DNA from: Porphyromonadaceae bacterium UBA7332
Lineage (GTDB): Bacteria > Bacteroidota > Bacteroidia > Bacteroidales > UBA7332
Length of the DNA stretch: 64,000 bases
Assembly: GCA_002471225.1 (NCBI GenBank)
Contig: DKPO01000016.1
Location: 254,410 to 318,409, forward strand
Direction: 5' to 3'
Both the position numbers and the translations under genes were made by a program. Of the stretch, positions 18,735 to 26,726 are shown one piece after another (the first letter of the stretch is position 1; each line of letters opens with the position of its first letter). The notes beneath the pieces were generated by a model. That model had not been told where the DNA came from. It ran no database searches and was given only the letters and a program-made list of their open reading frames with translations.

Positions 18735-19694
18735 TCATTCCATAATCCGAACTAACTTACAATCTGGTCTTGGATACTGATCCGAATCTCCCGGATAGGT
18801 ATTTTTCCCTAGTACTAATTCAACCGGTGGATAATGATTATCTAACTTTATTTCATGCGTTATCGGATCACACATAACTAAGCCATATCCGCCTTTTAAT
18901 TCAATTATAACTTCTTGTTTTTCACCTTCATAATAATACAAATATCCTTCAATATCAAAATCATTGGAATTCTCATTCATCATCCATGATCCATTAACCA
19001 ATACTGTCGGATAAGTTTGTCCGGAAAAATTAACATTTAACCCAGCCTTTTGATAAGGAATACGAATCGTATAATTCCAAAACTGATTACCTTCAGTAGA
19101 ATAAAGAGGCTCTATTTTAAGTTTCGTTTTATCAGAGGGTAATCCAAAAGGAGCACACATTAAACCATATATAAAATATTCTCCATTTTCTTCTTCAATT
19201 TTTATTTCATAAGTAGGATATACACCATTCAAATAAGATGTATGAGTGAGTACCTTATATCTGCCTGGAAGAAGTAAATTAATATCCATGTATGGAGATG
19301 TTACACGCTCAATCTCACTATATGCGACCCCTACTCCATTTTTTGCATAGAAACAGATATCATAATCATATCGAGGCAACAGGTTAAATGACACTTCAAA
19401 ATCAGTGTTTCCTACATGATAAAGCACTTTCTTTTTCGATTTAGGGTTATCTAAGCTCGGAGCTTCTCCACCACTTATTGTATATAAATATCCTACCTCG
19501 ATAATTCCGGAACCACCATCATCCTGAACTGCTGCTCTCGCATCAACACGATATCCTGTCAATTTTGCTTCTGTTATACTCACAGTTGGAATTGTGGATC
19601 CTTTTGGTGGATCTATTTTTGTATTTTCATCAATACCATCTCCACACCCATATAAAATAAAAGTGCAGAAAAACAACATTAAAACTTTTTTCAT
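18735..19694 (-). CDS. lipoprotein with fibronectin III-like domain
   Basis: About 319 residues from the ATG at 19694 (MKKVLMLFFCTF); the ATG two codons earlier is less typical. A type II signal with lipobox ILYGC puts the lipidated cysteine near residue 17. Residues about 40-130 look like a fibronectin III-like sandwich of the kind common in Bacteroidales lipoproteins (VGYLYTISGGEAPSL, YDICFYAKNGVG). The C-terminal 180 residues form a second beta-rich domain (GRYKVLTHTSYL, YEIKIEEENGEYF) with no name I can give. It is the first gene of the leftward unit containing the subtilase, so a role as its partner, chaperone or substrate receptor at the cell surface is possible, but this is inference. 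Confidence 0.7.
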   Translation of the reverse strand: MKKVLMLFFCTFILYGCGDGIDENTKIDPPKGSTIPTVSITEAKLTGYRVDARAAVQDDGGSGIIEVGYLYTISGGEAPSLDNPKSKKKVLYHVGNTDFEVSFNLLPRYDYDICFYAKNGVGVAYSEIERVTSPYMDINLLLPGRYKVLTHTSYLNGVYPTYEIKIEEENGEYFIYGLMCAPFGLPSDKTKLKIEPLYSTEGNQFWNYTIRIPYQKAGLNVNFSGQTYPTVLVNGSWMMNENSNDFDIEGYLYYYEGEKQEVIIELKGGYGLVMCDPITHEIKLDNHYPPVELVLGKNTYPGDSDQYPRPDCKLVRIME

Positions 19695-19926
19695 AAGCAA
19701 TTTAATTTAAAATTTAATAATATAATTAGCATCCAATATTCTAATATCGGTTATATGAGCATAAATAGTAAGCGAAGAGAAAATAATAAGATATGATCAT
19801 CAGCAGATAGGTCGAGGTATGACTATCTGTAAAAATTCCTTAGTGTATCCAAATTGATAAAAACCCATATTATATATTTGATAAGATTTGTATATATAAG
19901 TTTTCATCTACACGATTCATCAGCGA

Positions 19927-19956
19927 CAAATATACTAAATAACCTGAACAAACAAA
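19927..19956 (-). promoter_or_regulatory. promoter for the lipoprotein-subtilase unit
   Basis: On the minus strand TTTG (19953-19956), an 18-bp spacer and TATATTTG (19927-19934) match the Bacteroidota promoter consensus. The start site would lie about 225 bp before the lipoprotein ATG. The same boxes with the same spacing occur in front of both SusC genes. Confidence 0.55.
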
Positions 19957-20454
19957 TAGTTACGCAACAAAAATAATTAAAAACAATAATATACAAATAT
20001 GATACAAAAACACTCGAAAATTCAAAATTTAGACACAAAACAACTATATAAAAAATCATTTTGCTTAAAGGTTATTCTAATTACAAAAACATAACACCTC
20101 AATCATAAATACATATATTAACATTAGCCTCTTCAATAAAGACTTCCAATATTAACATTAATTACTACGCAAATAACATTTTAATATCTATCATAAATCG
20201 CTATACATTAAGAAATGACTGCTTAATAAGTAAGAAAACAGAACAGATAATCATTTAACTCAAAATAACACATATGCGACATAATTTCTATCTTACACTA
20301 TATCTGATATTCATATTTAACATCAGGACGAACTCTTTTTTTGATATTATATCTCATCCATTTACAAAACAGAGTTAATAGCTATTCATAAAAAAACATA
20401 GAAATTTCAGTGAATTATCTTTTCCCGCAGAATAGGAATTAAGATTTTATCTCT

Positions 20455-20494
20455 GTAAACTCAATCCGGTTTAATTTATAAATCTGTCAACCAA
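20455..20494 (-). repeat. dispersed 40-bp repeat, copy B
   Basis: It matches 6123-6162 at 38 of 40 positions. On the minus strand the reading frame seen in copy A is interrupted by a TGA and ends at a different stop after EFTEIKS. Confidence 0.55.
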
Positions 20495-20710
20495 TTACAG
20501 CAGAATTCACTCTAAGTCAGCAAGCCCAAGGTTCAAAATTTAGATACCTATGAAAAATATTTTTGATACGTATCTAAATATTTTTACATACGTACCTGCA
20601 GAACATTTGATACTAATGAAAAATTCAATAAGCTAAAGCGAAGTTTCTGTTTCCTGTTTTGATAAAAAAACAAACGTATTTGACTATCAGAACAAACGTA
20701 TTTATAATAA

Positions 20711-20750
20711 AAAACAAAGGCATTTGGAGAATCCCAAATACCTTTGTTTT
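20711..20750. terminator. orphan terminator-like hairpin
   Basis: A 17-bp inverted repeat with one mismatch (AAAACAAAGGCATTTGG at 20711-20727, its complement at 20734-20750) is flanked by A and T tracts. No gene ends next to it; the nearest stop is that of the primase-like gene, 416 bp away on the minus strand. Confidence 0.6.
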
Positions 20751-20849
20751 CTTGTTACAATCCATACAAATTCCTGCTCGATTAATTAAATACCTTATCA
20801 ATCAATTCTTTAAAGAATTTGATCTATTAATTATTCCAGTCAATCTCTA

Positions 20850-20933
20850 AAAAGATACCGTATATCTTTTGAAAGATACGGTTTATCTCTGAAAAGATAT
20901 ACCGTAAGTTTTCAGAGATACGGTATATCTTTT
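20850..20933. repeat. cluster of nested palindromes with core AGATAtaCCGTA
   Basis: Three palindromic units lie in 84 bp. The first is AAAAGATA/TATCTTTT around CCGTA (20850-20870), the second is an imperfect one centred near 20880, and the third is a perfect 15-bp inverted repeat (20892-20906 and 20919-20933). All units share the same core, so alternative pairings between them are possible. Confidence 0.75.
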
Positions 20934-20983
20934 ATGCATCACCCGCAAAGAATCACATACTACAGAAAAAAAAAAATGATTTT

Positions 20984-21149
20984 ATCTGCAACATCTGCAA
21001 CCCAACATCGAAACCCTTTACTGATCACACTTTCGCGTGTTGCAGATACTTATTTCATCTGCAACCATCTGCAACCATCTGCAACACGATAACGCCATAC
21101 AGGTCAACTACTTAGATCAGATGTTGCAGATGTTGCAGATGTTGCAGAT
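20984..21149. repeat. nine iterons ATCTGCAAC in both orientations
   Basis: Exact copies of ATCTGCAAC start at 20984, 20993, 21057, 21067 and 21077. The complement GTTGCAGAT starts at 21039, 21123, 21132 and 21141. Spacing is 9 or 10 bp within groups. The three forward copies at 21057-21085 can pair with the three reverse copies at 21123-21149 to form a long hairpin. The array ends 16 bp from the stop codon of the primase-helicase-like gene. Confidence 0.9.
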
Positions 21150-21165
21150 AAAACAGAATAAAAAT

Positions 21166-23247
21166 CTATTTTAGATTCGTATAATAAACAGTCCCCGTTC
21201 GGATTCTTTTGGCTAAAAAACCATGCTTTTTTAATATTCGACCAAAAGCAGACAAGCCTTTATTGCCTAACTTCATCTTACTCTCCTTCTGAATATGCAA
21301 ATAAATTTCGATCGGACTCATCCACTCACCTTGCTCCTCTTCGCCCGGAACCTCGAAATAATGCAACAATAAATTTTCTTCTATCGATAAGCGATTAAAA
21401 GTTTGATTCCGATCCGTGGTCTGTTTCGCATGTTCAACATCAAACCAATAGGTTTCGCCACTATTCAATGCAGCTACAGCTTGCGCATAAAGCTGCAGAT
21501 AATCAATAACAGCCTCATTATCTACCCGGCCCGTTATCTTCGTACAAAGATATCTGCGTGAACCGGTCGGATCACTCAATATATCTTCATTATTACAGGT
21601 CGCTATAAATGAGCTGTATCGCCGATTCATCTTTGTTGTCGTTTCGAATGGTTTTCGTACATTCACAACAGGTTTCTGAATAACATGTTTCAAAAAACTC
21701 TGGTACGAAGTACTTACCGAATCAAACTCATCAATATTAATAAGCAAATAACGAGTCAGGCAAAGCATCGCTTCCTGCTTTTTAGTAAAGTCAATGGAAT
21801 CGGTATAATATGCTTGCAATTCAGGTGGTAAAATGCGCTTACAGAAAGTCGATTTCCCGCAAGCCTGTTCACCAATCAGCAAGGGCAATGTGCTATTCCC
21901 ATGCATCTTATTTTTTTGTAGCCATCCTGCTACCATACCTAAGAACCATGTATAGAAATTGGATTGCCAGATTTCCGGATCTTCAACAGGCACTGTTGCT
22001 GCTAATGCCCGGATATGGTCTTTTCCATCCCATTTAGGAAGTGTGTTGATAAAAAAGTCAATAGGATTATAACAAGGAATATCATCGGAGTTAATAAATC
22101 GCTTTACATCCCGATCCCAGACATCCAGACCTTCTTTATGTGCAGCCCGAATCATCGAATTAAGAATACGCTCATTCACTAATGAGTACTTTCCATAGGG
22201 TAACGCCCGACTTCTGTATTCCACCCCGTTTGTTATTTCATTAAAACGGAATTCATATCTACGTGCGAAAAAGTCATCCAATCCAAGAGTCAGTTTCTGA
22301 CAAGCTTTCATTCCGCTTTTTGTTCCAAAGAGCCTGGATAACTCATAAATAGAGCGAAACACTTCCCGAACCTCTTGCTCACGGGTTTGGAAGTTCTCCT
22401 GAAGTAATGTTTTAAAAACAGCTTTTTCTTCATCAATACCCGCCTTAAAACAATTTTGGGCAAGTAAAGTCAAATATTCATAACGAAGTTCTGATACATC
22501 CTTGTTCTCTATTTTCTCCATTTGAAGCAGTGCGTTCTTCACACAAGCACTATATTCCAGAATAAGCTGCTGCTCAATAGATCTTCCAGCCAGAATATTT
22601 TCTTCCGTTTTACCTAAATCTTCTGAGGAAGGCTTCCATGATCGTCTATCCCGATGGATGGATTGCTCGTCAATGATAACAGGAATTGCATATGGATTAT
22701 AAATCAATTCAGGATCTAATGATAAGCGACATCCATAGTGAGGGATTTCGCTCGGTATGGTGACTTGATTGTTAAATTGCATTCCGAAATAATCCAGCGC
22801 TTTATAGCATGCTGCCTCATGAAAGGATCGTATATTTGATTCTTCTGAAGGCAATGAACCATCAGGCAATGAAAAGCGAACCAGAAACTTCACACTCAGA
22901 CCACTCAGACCAATAAAAGCAAGTAATACCTGAGGGAGTGCTCCTACCTGATTTCTTAGCAATTCTGCTTCTTCCCAGGAGTTTAACTGATTCATCTCAA
23001 CAAGGAGCAGTCCATTGTAATTTTCGATACTCAGATTTCCGGATTTTACCCGATAAACTCCACTAAAAAAAATAAACGGAATTTTAGATTGATAGGGTTC
23101 AGGTAATTGATCACGATCAAGCCGCGGCGTTCTTCTTAATTCCCGAATTCCATAACTTACTTTTTCTGTTCTCAACAAGGTTAATAACGATTCTTCATCA
23201 AGTATTTTTCGTCCCTTCAGACTTGGATATACCAAGGTTAAATTCAT
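21166..23247 (-). CDS. BT4734/VirE-type primase-helicase-like protein
   Basis: About 693 residues from the ATG at 23247 (MNLTLVYPSLKG); an ATG at 23271 adds eight unrelated residues. Numbering here counts from 23271. Residues about 60-190 match the BT4734-like/VirE N-terminal domain (IPFIFFSGVYR, GLSGLSVKFLVRF), related to archaeo-eukaryotic primase folds. The middle helical region links to a VirE/D5-like superfamily 3-type ATPase: Walker A GEQACGKST (467-475), Walker B LLINIDEFD (509-517), and sensor/arginine-finger region ATCNNEDILSDPTGSRRY (557-574). The C-terminus (610-701) is a DUF3874-like DNA-binding domain. Such proteins are frequent single genes in Bacteroides and resemble replication initiators of mobile elements, but no function is established. 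It is divergent from the ATPase at 23537 and ends at an iteron array. Confidence 0.85.
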   Translation of the reverse strand: MNLTLVYPSLKGRKILDEESLLTLLRTEKVSYGIRELRRTPRLDRDQLPEPYQSKIPFIFFSGVYRVKSGNLSIENYNGLLLVEMNQLNSWEEAELLRNQVGALPQVLLAFIGLSGLSVKFLVRFSLPDGSLPSEESNIRSFHEAACYKALDYFGMQFNNQVTIPSEIPHYGCRLSLDPELIYNPYAIPVIIDEQSIHRDRRSWKPSSEDLGKTEENILAGRSIEQQLILEYSACVKNALLQMEKIENKDVSELRYEYLTLLAQNCFKAGIDEEKAVFKTLLQENFQTREQEVREVFRSIYELSRLFGTKSGMKACQKLTLGLDDFFARRYEFRFNEITNGVEYRSRALPYGKYSLVNERILNSMIRAAHKEGLDVWDRDVKRFINSDDIPCYNPIDFFINTLPKWDGKDHIRALAATVPVEDPEIWQSNFYTWFLGMVAGWLQKNKMHGNSTLPLLIGEQACGKSTFCKRILPPELQAYYTDSIDFTKKQEAMLCLTRYLLINIDEFDSVSTSYQSFLKHVIQKPVVNVRKPFETTTKMNRRYSSFIATCNNEDILSDPTGSRRYLCTKITGRVDNEAVIDYLQLYAQAVAALNSGETYWFDVEHAKQTTDRNQTFNRLSIEENLLLHYFEVPGEEEQGEWMSPIEIYLHIQKESKMKLGNKGLSAFGRILKKHGFLAKRIRTGTVYYTNLK

Positions 23248-23359
23248 AGTTAATAAGGTGTTTATATACATTCAAATATACAAAAATCGTACCGCAAAGT
23301 CAAGTTTTTCAAAGCTTATTTTAAGCTTATATCAAATGTAATAATGCTATTAACCCGCT

Positions 23360-23506
23360 AAAAGTGTCGAACACAGTCGAAACTTTTATTGTTTTTACTA
23401 AAAGTGTCGAGTATAGTCGAAACTTTTATCATTTTAATGAAAAGTGTCGAGTACAGTCGAAACTTTTTATACTTTTGCCAAAAGTATCGAGTACAGTCGA
23501 AACTTT
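23360..23506. repeat. array of four palindromic units at a 40-bp period
   Basis: Four units of 27-29 bp begin at 23360, 23400, 23440 and 23480. Each has the plan AAAAGTxTCGA, six bases, TCGAxACTTTT, an imperfect dyad with 11-bp arms. The 11-bp spacers (23389-23399, 23429-23439, 23469-23479) are AT-rich and differ. The array fills the region between the divergent primase-like and ATPase genes and ends 30 bp before the ATPase start. Confidence 0.9.
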
Positions 23507-23536
23507 CACCTACTAAACATTCTAAATCTCTCAGAT

Positions 23537-24808
23537 ATGAATATTCATTTTGAAATATTATCAAAATACAACTTTTGGAATAATCAAACGATTCCATTAG
23601 GATTTATCCGCACCGACTACACAAATAAAATATACTTATATGGTAAAGAAAGCAGATTAGTCAAAGTGCTTGTCGGACAAAGAAGAGTAGGTAAAAGCTA
23701 TATTCTTAGGCAGCTTGCATCAAAATTAATAGACCATGGAGTCCCGAGAGAAAATATATTATTCATTAATTGTGAATTATCTGTCTTTTCATTCATACGT
23801 ACAGCCTCTGATTTGGATGAATTAGTCAGACTTTACAGAGAACAATTACAACCTAAAGGACGAATTTATCTCTTTATTGATGAAATTCAGAATATAGAAC
23901 GTTGGGAGCAGATTGTAAACTCCTACTCACAAGACTATATTGAGAGCTATGATCTATATATCAGCGGTTCTAACTCCAGAATGTTATCAGGGGAATTAGC
24001 GACTTATTTATCAGGTCGCTATGTAAAATTTGAAATTTTTCCTTTTAGCTACGATGAGTTTTGTGACATAACCGGAAAAGAACGGAATAAATCCAGCTAC
24101 ATTGATTATATCCAAAGTGGAGGTATGCCTGAGCTATTTGTCCTTCCTGAGCAAGAATCAAAGAGGAACTATATATCTGCTATTAAAGACACAGTTTTAC
24201 TACGTGATATTATACAAAGATATAATATCAAAGATGCTAAACTATTAGAGGATATTTTTGTATATCTGATAAATAATGCTTCAAATCTCTTATCAATCCG
24301 AAATATAACAAACTACTTTAAATCCGGTGGGCGTAAAACAAGTTACGATACTGTTTCTGCCTATATCGGATATATTGAAGACACCTATCTTATACATCGT
24401 GTTGAACGTTACAATATCAGAGGAAAGGAGACTATTGCGGGAAATTGTAAATATTATGCAAATGACTTAGCTTTCAACAATTATTTGTATCAGGGATTTG
24501 GGTATGGTGTCGGATATCAGTTGGAAAACACAGTTTACCTGGAACTAGCCAGAAAAGGTTATGACATTTATGTCGGTAGTATAAAGGAAAAAGAGGTTGA
24601 CTTTATAGCTATAAAAGGAGATAAGACTCTTTATATACAGGTAGCATATATACTTGTCGATGCGCAAACTATAGAACGAGAATATTCGGCATTGATGGCT
24701 ATTGATGATCATTACGAAAAAATAGTGGTCTCATTGGATGATTTTGCCCTTCCTTCCAAAGATGGGATTAAGCATGTTCAAGTATGGAATTTGTCACAAG
24801 TATTATAA
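23537..24808 (+). CDS. AAA ATPase with C-terminal DUF4143 domain
   Basis: About 423 residues from the ATG at 23537 (MNIHFEILSKYN). An in-frame ATG at 23444 lies inside the palindrome array and is unlikely. Walker A is VGQRRVGKSY near residue 49 and Walker B LFIDEIQN near 113; YISGSNSRMLSGELATYLSGR is the sensor region typical of this ATPase group. The C-terminal DUF4143 part contains EVDFIAIKGDKTLYIQVAY, which resembles the EVDF...K core of PD-(D/E)xK nucleases. Proteins of this type are abundant in Bacteroidota and archaea, with no agreed function. It stands alone, followed by a terminator; the four palindromes upstream could be operator sites. Confidence 0.85.
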   Translation: MNIHFEILSKYNFWNNQTIPLGFIRTDYTNKIYLYGKESRLVKVLVGQRRVGKSYILRQLASKLIDHGVPRENILFINCELSVFSFIRTASDLDELVRLYREQLQPKGRIYLFIDEIQNIERWEQIVNSYSQDYIESYDLYISGSNSRMLSGELATYLSGRYVKFEIFPFSYDEFCDITGKERNKSSYIDYIQSGGMPELFVLPEQESKRNYISAIKDTVLLRDIIQRYNIKDAKLLEDIFVYLINNASNLLSIRNITNYFKSGGRKTSYDTVSAYIGYIEDTYLIHRVERYNIRGKETIAGNCKYYANDLAFNNYLYQGFGYGVGYQLENTVYLELARKGYDIYVGSIKEKEVDFIAIKGDKTLYIQVAYILVDAQTIEREYSALMAIDDHYEKIVVSLDDFALPSKDGIKHVQVWNLSQVL

Positions 24809-24834
24809 AAACAATTCGATGTATCTAATAAAAA

Positions 24835-24856
24835 AAGGGATGCATTCGCATCCCTT
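24835..24856 (+). terminator. terminator of the ATPase gene
   Basis: A 9-bp perfect stem (AAGGGATGC at 24835-24843, GCATCCCTT at 24848-24856) with a four-base loop follows an A tract, 26 bp after the stop. Confidence 0.75.
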
Positions 24857-24894
24857 AAAGAGTTAATGATTATAAAATATCGCAATTATACGAA

Positions 24895-25143
24895 TCAATA
24901 ATCTGTTTTTGGTATATATAAAACTTCTGGTATTAAAGACAAATTTTGAACGAAAATACGACCATCTTTATCTATTTGTTGAATTGATGATACTGTATCT
25001 CCTTTTATCTCAAAATACACAGATCTAAACCAATCTTGCTTTTTTGAATAGTTATAAAAGGAATATCTTTGATGAAGACTATTTTCAATCAATATTGTAT
25101 AAGTATGTATGTTCTCTATTTTATTCAAATCCTTATAAGCCAA
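24895..25143 (-). pseudogene. small open frame, possibly a 3' gene remnant
   Basis: The frame encodes about 80 residues ending FVQNLSLIPEVLYIPKTDY. The only start near it is a TTG at 25143. The frame remains open through the terminator hairpin of the SusD gene and into that gene, so no clean start exists. Composition and alternating hydrophobic pattern look protein-like, but I recognise no family. It may be the 3' end of a gene whose front was lost when the neighbouring SusC/SusD genes arrived, or a chance frame. Confidence 0.35.
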
Positions 25144-25166
25144 ATCATAGGATTTAATAAAAAAAA

Positions 25167-25200
25167 TTAAAGCAGATACATTTCCATGTACCTGCTTTAA
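25167..25200 (-). terminator. terminator of the first SusC/SusD operon
   Basis: Stems TTAAAGCAG (25167-25175) and CTGCTTTAA (25192-25200), with an inner TACAT/ATGTA pair, are followed on the minus strand by a T-rich tract. Confidence 0.85.
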
Positions 25201-25205
25201 AGTAT

Positions 25206-26708
25206 TTAAGGATTCTCTATTCCAGGTGTTAATTCAACTGGTGCTGGATTTTGATCCGCAAGAGTCAATGCTTCATTCTCATTAATCTCATTCAAAGGAA
25301 GTTGTAAAAGGAATGCACTTCTTTCAATAGGAGAATTAAATTGATTAGCCATCTGAAAGTTAGTACCTTCATAGAAGCGTTTCATCGGTGTATTTGTCCG
25401 TTTCATATCAAACAAATTAAACCCTTCACCCCAAAGCTCAATACGACGTTGTAACATAACATCATCAGCAGTCATAGAAGTAATAGCAGGTGCAGTTGTA
25501 TAACGCTTTTCCAAAAGAGGTTTCAATGTTGTAGCAGCCTGAGTATTTTGCCCCATACGAGCCTCTGCTTCTGCTTTTATAAGCAACATTTCAGAAGCAC
25601 GCATATATGGAAGGTCATTCTCAAAATTCTGAACATATCCAAACTTCAAGTTAAAATATTGATTTTCTCCAGATGCCACATATGCTTGTTTACGCATATC
25701 ATTCGCATCAATCTGATCATATAAACTTTTAGAAATCGCTCTGTACGCACCAATACCTGCATACCCGGGAGAAACATTGGATAAATGTGAGAAGAATGAT
25801 GCATAAACTGTTGTATTAATCGCATCAATATCCATACCCCACATCCATTCGGCGTTATTTAAATCGCTAAATCCGTCTAAGTATTCTTTTCCAGACATTA
25901 AAGTTTGTCCTGCAAAAGCCTTTGAAGCAGCATCAGCCGCTTTCTGCCATTGCTCTGTATAAAGATAATAGCGTGCAGCAATACCATACGCAACATTCTT
26001 ATTCATAAAAGATTTACTATCACGATCCCAACCTTCAGCAGCTTCGAAATGAGCTATAGCAGCTTCAACATCTTTACCCATTTGCTCGTAAACTTGTTTA
26101 ACTGTCGCACGCGTTTCAATAGATGTCTCTTTCGTTGACAGTCTTAGAGGAACAGCTGGCTTAGAAGCATTTGCTCCTGTCAAAGGCTGATAAGTGTATT
26201 GATAGAAAGGTACCAGTGTATAATAAGCCAAAGCTCTGTATGCATATGCTTGAGCCAAATAGGCCTGATGCGTCGGATCTGTTGAATTTGCATCCAACAA
26301 GTCAATCATAGAATTTGCCTTTGCTATAATAGAATACAATGTATACCATTGAATTCGGGTTCTTCGATAGGTTTCTAATCCATTCGAGAGATTCTGATCA
26401 TACATAAACCAACCTGAACCATCTGCCACTAAAACCATATCATTAGCCATCATATCACTACAATGTAATATTCCCAAATACCCAAAATCATCATGTGCAT
26501 TACTGTTTGTAATATTATATTTTATCATAAAGGCCTGAATACCTCTAACAAAAGCAGCTAATTGTTCAGGTTTATCAGATAAAACCTTATCAACATCCTC
26601 CTGAGTCACAACCCCGGTTTGTTTCGTATCGAAAAAGTCATCCGAACACGATGAAAAGGAGATAGCTCCCGCTAAACCTAATGTTAGGAATAATTTATTT
26701 AGTTTCAT
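25206..26708 (-). CDS. SusD/RagB family surface lipoprotein
   Basis: About 500 residues from the ATG at 26708 (MKLNKLFLTLGLAG); the ATG four codons earlier is less likely. Lipobox FSSC places the lipidated cysteine near residue 21. N-terminal TPR-like helices (DDFGYLGILHCSDMMANDMV, YRTRIQWY), the SusD repeat AYRALAYYTLVPFYQYTY and the C-terminal segment RRIELWGEGFNLFDMKR are diagnostic of the family. SusD proteins sit on the cell surface and close the lid over their SusC partner to capture oligosaccharides or peptides. It starts 18 bp after the SusC gene. No glycoside hydrolase, sulfatase or peptidase lies in the operon, so the ligand is unknown. Confidence 0.93.
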   Translation of the reverse strand: MKLNKLFLTLGLAGAISFSSCSDDFFDTKQTGVVTQEDVDKVLSDKPEQLAAFVRGIQAFMIKYNITNSNAHDDFGYLGILHCSDMMANDMVLVADGSGWFMYDQNLSNGLETYRRTRIQWYTLYSIIAKANSMIDLLDANSTDPTHQAYLAQAYAYRALAYYTLVPFYQYTYQPLTGANASKPAVPLRLSTKETSIETRATVKQVYEQMGKDVEAAIAHFEAAEGWDRDSKSFMNKNVAYGIAARYYLYTEQWQKAADAASKAFAGQTLMSGKEYLDGFSDLNNAEWMWGMDIDAINTTVYASFFSHLSNVSPGYAGIGAYRAISKSLYDQIDANDMRKQAYVASGENQYFNLKFGYVQNFENDLPYMRASEMLLIKAEAEARMGQNTQAATTLKPLLEKRYTTAPAITSMTADDVMLQRRIELWGEGFNLFDMKRTNTPMKRFYEGTNFQMANQFNSPIERSAFLLQLPLNEINENEALTLADQNPAPVELTPGIENP

Positions 26709-26726
26709 AGAAATGATCATTTAAAA

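Larger units (their letters stand above)
19695..21165. other. 1.5-kb AT-rich intergenic region with clustered repeats at its right end
   Basis: From 19957 to about 20450 I see nothing but AT-rich sequence. From 20455 rightwards it carries, in order, a dispersed repeat copy, a duplicated ACAAACGTATTT motif (near 20669 and 20693), an orphan hairpin, a palindrome cluster and the iterons next to the primase-like gene. A 63-codon reading frame at 20659-20850 crosses the hairpin and has no protein-like features. Confidence 0.6.

Noticed and set aside
20659..20850. 63-codon rightward open frame
   Set aside because: It runs across the orphan hairpin and a duplicated motif, has no protein-like pattern, and lies in AT-rich intergenic DNA.
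23360..23506. CRISPR array
   Set aside because: The repeat-spacer look is superficial: spacers are only 11 bp and AT-rich, there are just four units, the repeats are imperfect palindromes, and no cas gene is nearby.
23444..23536. Upstream start for the AAA/DUF4143 ATPase
   Set aside because: It would translate part of the palindrome array; the ATG at 23537 gives the normal family N-terminus.
6419..24808. Prophage or integrative conjugative element
   Set aside because: No integrase, tra, portal, terminase or capsid genes are present, and no flanking direct att-like repeat was found; the VirE-type gene alone is not enough.
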